Assembly (NCBI GenBank): GCA_028714235.1
Contig: JAQTMQ010000005.1
Coordinates: 1-45,247, forward strand
Direction of reading: 5' to 3'
Length of the DNA: 45,247 nt
DNA from: Candidatus Iainarchaeum sp.
GTDB taxonomy: Archaea; Micrarchaeota; Micrarchaeia; Burarchaeales; Fermentimicrarchaeaceae
A program made the position numbers and the translations under genes. The notes below the pieces were generated by a model. That model saw nothing but the letters and a program-made list of their open reading frames with translations, made no database searches and was not told the origin of the DNA. Below are positions 40,746 to 45,247 of the stretch, piece after piece; position 1 is the first letter of the stretch, and each line of letters begins with the position of its first letter.

Positions 40746-41892
40746 GGCAATTGGCGATGGAGACGGCACCGCGAGGATGCACGGAAGGCTCGGCGACGGG
40801 TTTTCCGACGGCTTCGTGCCCGTGGAGCCCATCGATTTGGACAAGTGCAAGACCGTTCGCGACCTGGTTGAAGCGATGGGGAAGACTTCGCTCACGGCCC
40901 GGAGCATCGGCGACGCGGCCGAACTCCTTTACGACATGGCGACGAACAAGGACTGCCACGTCGTTCTCACCATCTCCGGCATCATGACCGTGGCAAAGCA
41001 GGGGCTCATAATCACGGATTTGATTGACAGGGGGATAGTGAACGCGGTGGTCGCGACAGGCGCCCTGATCACGCACGGCTTCGTCCAAACCGCGGGGTGC
41101 GCGCACTTCAAGTACGTGAAGGGGCAGATGGGGGACAAGGAGCTTTTCGAGCGCGGGTACGACCGGGTTTACGACACGCTCGAGCTCGAGAAAAACCTGG
41201 ATTACGCCGAAGCGATAGTCTCGAAGGTGTTTGACTCCCTGCCTACCGACAAGCCCCTCGGGAGCCACGACCTGTGCAGGGAGTTCGGGAAATACCTGCA
41301 CGAAAACGTGGAAGGAAGGGGGATACTCGAGTCCGCCTACGAAAAAAACGTGCCCGTCTACATCCCGGCATTCACGGATTCCGAGCTCGGCCTCGACTTC
41401 AGCATATACAACAGGCGGAGCAGGAGGAACGGCAAGCCCGAGCTCAAATACGACGCTTTCGCCGACCTCGAGAAATTCGCGGCCGACATCGAGCAGATGA
41501 AGTCGCACGGCATCTTCACCATCGGCGGCGGGGTTCCGAGGAACTGGGCGCAGCAGGTCGCGCCGTACTTGGACATCCTCCTTGACCGGGGCGCGCAGGA
41601 GCGCGTGAGGTACGTGCGCTACAAGTACGGCCTCCGCATCTGCCCGGAGCCGGTTGAATGGGGAGGGCTTTCCGGCTGCACCTACTCGGAAGGCGTTTCA
41701 TGGGGGAAGTTCATGCCCGAATCCGAGGGCGGAAGATACGTGGAAGTGCTCTCCGAGGCGACCGCGGTCCTCCCGCTCATCGTGAAGGCGGTGTTCGAGC
41801 GCCTTGACGCGGAAGGCGTGAAAATCGAGAAGAACCCGCGCCTCACCGAATCCGAGCTCTCGAAGCTCCGGGAGCCGAAGAAAAGGAAATGA
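40744..41892 (+). CDS. dys: Deoxyhypusine synthase family protein
   Basis: A 382-residue NAD-dependent enzyme of the deoxyhypusine synthase fold. TISGIMTVAKQGLIITDLIDRGIVNAVVATGALITHG is the NAD-domain core, and the lysine that forms the enzyme-substrate imine is Lys322 in YSEGVSWGKF. Canonical enzymes use spermidine to modify a lysine of aIF5A. Here the middle section (PAFTDSELGLDFSIYNRRSRR) departs from the usual PALTDGSIGD, so it may be the divergent archaeal or homospermidine-like branch, and its substrate is less certain. The start matches a TATA box about 25 bases upstream (leaderless). Confidence 0.85.
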   Translation: MAIGDGDGTARMHGRLGDGFSDGFVPVEPIDLDKCKTVRDLVEAMGKTSLTARSIGDAAELLYDMATNKDCHVVLTISGIMTVAKQGLIITDLIDRGIVNAVVATGALITHGFVQTAGCAHFKYVKGQMGDKELFERGYDRVYDTLELEKNLDYAEAIVSKVFDSLPTDKPLGSHDLCREFGKYLHENVEGRGILESAYEKNVPVYIPAFTDSELGLDFSIYNRRSRRNGKPELKYDAFADLEKFAADIEQMKSHGIFTIGGGVPRNWAQQVAPYLDILLDRGAQERVRYVRYKYGLRICPEPVEWGGLSGCTYSEGVSWGKFMPESEGGRYVEVLSEATAVLPLIVKAVFERLDAEGVKIEKNPRLTESELSKLREPKKRK

Positions 41893-41911
41893 GGGGGGGG
41901 AGGGAATCCAG

Positions 41912-43429
41912 ATGCTCAAGCCCGTTGTCCGGCTCGTAGCCTTCACGCCCAAGCCTTACGACCTTGCCGTCGCGAGCGCGCGCACGTGCTATTCGCCGAA
42001 AGCCGTCCTGCCCGCCGAGGTCACGGAAGGGCAGCGCGAGCGCGTCGGGCCCGCGGTTTGGGCCGGCGGCCACCACACCACCTTCCAGCACGCGACCTTC
42101 ACTTTCGCGATTGAAAACGTTTCAAGGCAATTCGTGTGGAGCTTCCTCCACTCCCACCCCTACTACAACTCGGACCAGAGCTCGCAGCGCTACGTGGCCA
42201 TGGGCGAGGCGAAGGCGGTCGTCCCGGACCTCGAAGGCGAGGCGTCAAGGGCGTACTCCGATGCCGTGGCGTCGGCCTGGGAGGCGTACGCGCGGCTTTC
42301 CGCGGGGCTGAAGGAAAAAAACCGCGCGCTGATGGCCGCAATCGGCAAGGTGAAAGGGCAAAGCGGGAAGCATGCCGACCTTGAAGCCGAAAGGAAGTCC
42401 ATCGAGATGGCGCGCTACGTTTTGCCTGTTTCGGCGTGCACGTCCCTCGTCCACACCGTTTCAAGCCTCGTGCTCATGCGGTACGCGCGCATGGTGGAAG
42501 CGTGCGACTGCCCCACCGAAGCGAAAACGGTCGTGTCCGAAATGCTCGCCGAGGCGGCGAAAGCCGACCCCGAGTTCGCAAGGTTCGTTTCGGTCAAGCC
42601 GCTTCCGCGCGACAAGGCGCTCCCCGGATTCGCGCGCGCGGACGCGGATTCCGGCTTTGCACGGGAGTTCGACGCAAGGCTTGAAGGGCATCTCTCAAAG
42701 CTCGTGTCGTTCGACCCGGGCGCAGAAGCGGCCGTTGCGGACGCGGTTCGCGAAACGCTCGGGAAAACCAGGGCCGGCCTCGGCGACGGCGAGGCGATAG
42801 AGCTCGCCGTGAACCCCTCCAAGAACCCGGCCCTGCAGGACACGCTCAACGTGATGCAGCATTCCCCCGTAAGCCGCGCGCTCAACCTCGTTTCCTACCG
42901 GTTCATGAAGAGGATAAGCCACGCCTGCGACTCGCAGGACCAGAGGCACAGGACCACCCCGGCGGCGCGCCCGCTCCTGACCTTGACGCATGCAGGGAAG
43001 CCGGATTTCATTACTCCGGGAGTCATCGCCTCGGATGCCGGCCTGAAAAAAACCTACGATGACGCAATGGGCGCGCTCTGGGAAGCGAAGAACCGGCTCA
43101 TCGAACTCGGGGTGCCCGACGAATTCGCAGTATATTTGCTGCCGAACGCGACCGCGTTGCGGTTCAGCGAAACCGGGCGCGTCATCGACCTGATGCACAA
43201 GTGGCGCATGAGGACGTGCTTCAACGCGCAGGAAGAGATTTTTGACGTTTCAATGGACGAGCTGAAGCAGGCGAAGGAAGTGCATCCCCGCCTGGCGGGA
43301 TACATCGGGCCGCCATGCTATTTCAGGCAAGGCATGAAAGAAGGCGGGGAGACGCCCTGCCCAGAGGGCGCGCGCTGGTGCGGAATAGAGGTCTGGAGGA
43401 ATTTCCCGAAAGTCAAGAGGCCGTTCTGA
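41912..43429 (+). CDS. Double-length ThyX-like flavin-dependent thymidylate synthase homologue
   Basis: A 505-residue protein made of two ThyX-like halves (normal ThyX is about 220-270 residues). The first half has HHTTFQHATFTFAIENVSRQF followed by LHSHPYYNSDQSSQRYV, where the RHR of the ThyX signature is replaced by HSH at 80-82. The second half has QHSPVSRALNLVSYRF and keeps RHR at 345-347, followed by TTPAARPLL in place of the usual SxNxxSxR. ThyX makes dTMP from dUMP using FAD and methylenetetrahydrofolate. The split, degenerate signatures mean this enzyme may do that in modified form or act on another nucleotide. It begins 19 bases after the deoxyhypusine synthase-like gene. Confidence 0.8.
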   Translation: MLKPVVRLVAFTPKPYDLAVASARTCYSPKAVLPAEVTEGQRERVGPAVWAGGHHTTFQHATFTFAIENVSRQFVWSFLHSHPYYNSDQSSQRYVAMGEAKAVVPDLEGEASRAYSDAVASAWEAYARLSAGLKEKNRALMAAIGKVKGQSGKHADLEAERKSIEMARYVLPVSACTSLVHTVSSLVLMRYARMVEACDCPTEAKTVVSEMLAEAAKADPEFARFVSVKPLPRDKALPGFARADADSGFAREFDARLEGHLSKLVSFDPGAEAAVADAVRETLGKTRAGLGDGEAIELAVNPSKNPALQDTLNVMQHSPVSRALNLVSYRFMKRISHACDSQDQRHRTTPAARPLLTLTHAGKPDFITPGVIASDAGLKKTYDDAMGALWEAKNRLIELGVPDEFAVYLLPNATALRFSETGRVIDLMHKWRMRTCFNAQEEIFDVSMDELKQAKEVHPRLAGYIGPPCYFRQGMKEGGETPCPEGARWCGIEVWRNFPKVKRPF

Positions 43430-43445
43430 TTCCGGTTTCCAGGGG

Positions 43446-44639
43446 TTAGGCGAGCAGGTTGGGCGCGAACAGGAGCATGAGGCCCAGGAAGAGGAGGATT
43501 ATTCCTCCGGCAATCTTGCTGAAGGAAGCGTACTTTTCGCCCATGCCGCCCGACACCGCGAACGCGGCCATGCCGAAGATTATCATGTCGTCGAACATGA
43601 AGAAGAAGTCGTAAAGAAGGATGTAACCGTAATGCTCGATTGCGGAAAGGCTGCTCATGGCGAGCACCTGCGTGAACACCGCGGGAATGGCCGCGGAGCA
43701 GACGAACTCAACGGAATTCACCGCGAACGCGAGCGCGACGACGCCGAGAATCGTTGCCCAGGTGAGGGGCGCGCCCGCGAGCTCGTTAATCCGCCCCATG
43801 GTCGCCTTCTTCGACTCCGCGTCGACCACCTTGCAGGCCACTTTTCCCCTGCTTTCCACGTAGTCCTTCACCGAAAGGATTCCGCCGCCAAGCGCGACCA
43901 GGCCGATGATTGTCGTCACGAGGCGGATGTAGCCGAGCAGGAGGAACGCGTTAAGCCACGCGGTCATGAAAAGGAAGTAGAGCGCGCCCGAAGCGAACAG
44001 GAACGAGCCGACAATCAGCCAAACCCTCCGCTTGTCGTTCAGCTCGGCGATTACCGCGATGAGGTAGACGAGCACCCACATCGCGCAGGGGTTGAAGCCG
44101 TCTATGAGGCCGAGCACTACGGCCAGGACCGGAAGCGAAAAGGCCGTGAGGTTCGTTTCCCCGAGGAAAGGCAGGCCGAATTTCGTGACGTCCGGCTTGA
44201 CTTCGGCGGTCGCGTTCTGGTTCCTGCAGGCATCGACGCACGACTGCAGCTGCGCCTCAAGCTCGGCCTTTGGATGCACCCCCTGGAAACTCTTGTTCCC
44301 GATGAGGGTCACTGGCACCGCGGACGGCTCGAAGCCGTGCTCCTGCGCGGTCTTCACGAAAAACATCATCTCGTCCTGCTTGCTCACGTCGTGAAAGCCG
44401 AAGAAGACCTGGGGGTATTCCGCCTGCAGCTCGTCTATTATCGGGCGCTCCTCGTGGCAGTGGGGGCACGTGGGCAAGTAAAAGAAGTGGACCGACACGT
44501 TTGCGCCCGTCCCCTCCTGTACGCCGCTCGGCTGGGAAAAGTAAACGGCAGCCCCGAGGACGAGAAGCGCGACCACTAGCCCGAGATTGAACTTGTCGCC
44601 AAGAAAGCCCCTGACCGAATTGACCGCGCCCTTAATCAT
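43446..44639 (-). CDS. Thioredoxin-domain and CcdA/DsbD-like membrane fusion protein
   Basis: A 397-residue membrane protein. An N-terminal helix (about 18-34) leads to an extracytoplasmic thioredoxin-like domain (about 48-140) with active site CPHC (58-61) and a cis-Pro segment AVPVTLIG. Then about six to eight membrane helices of CcdA type follow, with the conserved Cys in LIDGFNPCAMW and FVCSAAIP, which pass electrons across the membrane. The fusion would exchange reducing or oxidising equivalents between cytosol and exterior, useful for the Cys-rich secreted proteins found between 16 and 20 kb (inference). It lies 35 bases downstream of purN on the same strand, likely by chance. Confidence 0.85.
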   Translation of the reverse strand: MIKGAVNSVRGFLGDKFNLGLVVALLVLGAAVYFSQPSGVQEGTGANVSVHFFYLPTCPHCHEERPIIDELQAEYPQVFFGFHDVSKQDEMMFFVKTAQEHGFEPSAVPVTLIGNKSFQGVHPKAELEAQLQSCVDACRNQNATAEVKPDVTKFGLPFLGETNLTAFSLPVLAVVLGLIDGFNPCAMWVLVYLIAVIAELNDKRRVWLIVGSFLFASGALYFLFMTAWLNAFLLLGYIRLVTTIIGLVALGGGILSVKDYVESRGKVACKVVDAESKKATMGRINELAGAPLTWATILGVVALAFAVNSVEFVCSAAIPAVFTQVLAMSSLSAIEHYGYILLYDFFFMFDDMIIFGMAAFAVSGGMGEKYASFSKIAGGIILLFLGLMLLFAPNLLA

Positions 44640-44674
44640 CGCATGACCGCTTTCCCTTTCAATTGTTTTCTGCG

Positions 44675-45247
44675 CTAGCCTTTAATATACGAAACCCTCC
44701 TGCCTTCGATTGCGAACCTTCCCTCGGCGAACATCTGCACCGCCTTCGGGAGGCCGGCGTGCTCGCGCGCAAGGATTTTCGCCGCCACCTCGTCCGCGCT
44801 CCTGCAGTCCGAGACGTCCACCGCCTCCTGCGAGATTATCGGGCCCCCGTCGAGGGCGGCGGTCACGAAATGGATAGTGTAACCCGAAACCTTGGCCCCG
44901 GCCTCGAACGCGTCCCTTTGCGCGTGCGCGCCCGGGAAGGCGGGCAAAAGGGAGGGGTGGATGTTAATCATCCTGCCGTGGTATGCGGAGAGAAGGGAGC
45001 GGTCGCGGATAATCCGCATGTAGCCCGCGAGGACCACCAAGTCGGGCGACACCTTGTCAAGCTGCCGCTTGATGGCCGCGTCGCATTCCTCGCGCGTGGC
45101 GAACTGCAGGACCGCAAACGGTATCCCGTGCTTTTTCGCCCTCTCTATCGCCTTCGCCCCGGGGTTGTCCGTCAAGAGCATGACGAGCTCGGCGTCAACC
45201 TCGCCCCGCTCCACCGCGTCTATCATGGACTGGAAGTCCGAGCCCCT
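44675..45247 (-). CDS. purN: Phosphoribosylglycinamide formyltransferase PurN (start beyond window)
   Basis: The last 190 codons of PurN; the frame is open to the right edge (beginning RGSDFQSMIDAV). It carries VVLAGYMRIIRD, the catalytic NIHPSLLPAFPGAHAQRDA and HFVTAALDGGPIISQEAV, the core of the folate-dependent enzyme that formylates GAR in step three of purine synthesis. It complements purH, which lies at 9022, so two formyltransfer steps of this pathway are present in the window. The N terminus and promoter are missing. Confidence 0.95.
   Translation of the reverse strand, partial: RGSDFQSMIDAVERGEVDAELVMLLTDNPGAKAIERAKKHGIPFAVLQFATREECDAAIKRQLDKVSPDLVVLAGYMRIIRDRSLLSAYHGRMINIHPSLLPAFPGAHAQRDAFEAGAKVSGYTIHFVTAALDGGPIISQEAVDVSDCRSADEVAAKILAREHAGLPKAVQMFAEGRFAIEGRRVSYIKG

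Overview
The window reads as a piece of a high-GC archaeal chromosome, probably from the DPANN side of the tree (Micrarchaeota or Diapherotrites would fit, but this is an inference from gene content). Archaeal markers are the fructose-1,6-bisphosphate aldolase/phosphatase, archaeal-type Trm1, a DUF357 protein, split GMP synthase, a deoxyhypusine synthase-family protein, form III RuBisCO, a tRNA with bulge-helix-bulge-like introns, TATA-box promoters about 25-30 bases before many starts (several leaderless), and GGTG-type ribosome sites. Bacterial-type PurH, PurN, MnmA, GrpE-DnaK-DnaJ and MscL are mixed in. Coding density is high: no gene-free stretch exceeds about 280 bases, and the longest one is filled by the tRNA. 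Layout. 1-5.5 kb: end of a surface protein, FBPA/ase, a Thr-Pro-stalk lipoprotein, trm1 and a DUF357 protein. 5.5-9 kb: CopB-type copper ATPase divergent from an ACT-domain protein, a TRAM protein and a small unknown. 9-14 kb: purH, a RelE-type toxin module with a palindrome over its TATA box, a winged-helix regulator with a perfect 16-base palindrome in front, and the two GMP synthase subunits separated by a small ferritin-like gene. 14-20 kb: Na+/H+ antiporter, a tRNA-Leu(CAA) that appears to carry two introns, an orphan Imm5-like protein, and a set of Cys-rich secreted or lipoproteins, an isochorismatase-like hydrolase and a metallo-beta-lactamase-fold protein. 20-23.4 kb: methyltransferase, two adjacent secreted proteins that resemble the phage/contractile-injection tail-tube family (gp19), and a TMEM175-like channel. 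23.4-29 kb: an ABC efflux operon with a surface CARDB/NEW3-like partner, a winged-helix/membrane-protein pair and mnmA. 29-31.5 kb: OB-HD nuclease and two helical unknowns. 31.6-33.4 kb: one strikingly AT-rich membrane protein gene, apparently foreign. 33.4-39 kb: an isopropylmalate/homocitrate-synthase-family enzyme and a regulator-grpE-dnaK-dnaJ heat-shock operon. 39-45.2 kb: mscL divergent from RuBisCO, deoxyhypusine synthase-like protein, a double-length ThyX-like protein, a thioredoxin-CcdA fusion and purN running off the end. Together the genes describe a cell with de novo purine synthesis (purH, purN, guaA subunits), gluconeogenesis (FBPA/ase), probable nucleotide salvage through form III RuBisCO, and an elaborate disulfide-rich envelope: Cys-rich secreted proteins, lipoproteins on Thr-Pro stalks and a CPHC thioredoxin-CcdA protein that could supply redox equivalents outside the membrane. 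The most unusual item is the pair of exported tail-tube-like proteins at 21266-22636, with no sheath, baseplate or other injection-system genes nearby. Next come the double-intron tRNA-Leu, the AT-rich island and the palindromes in front of three regulator genes.
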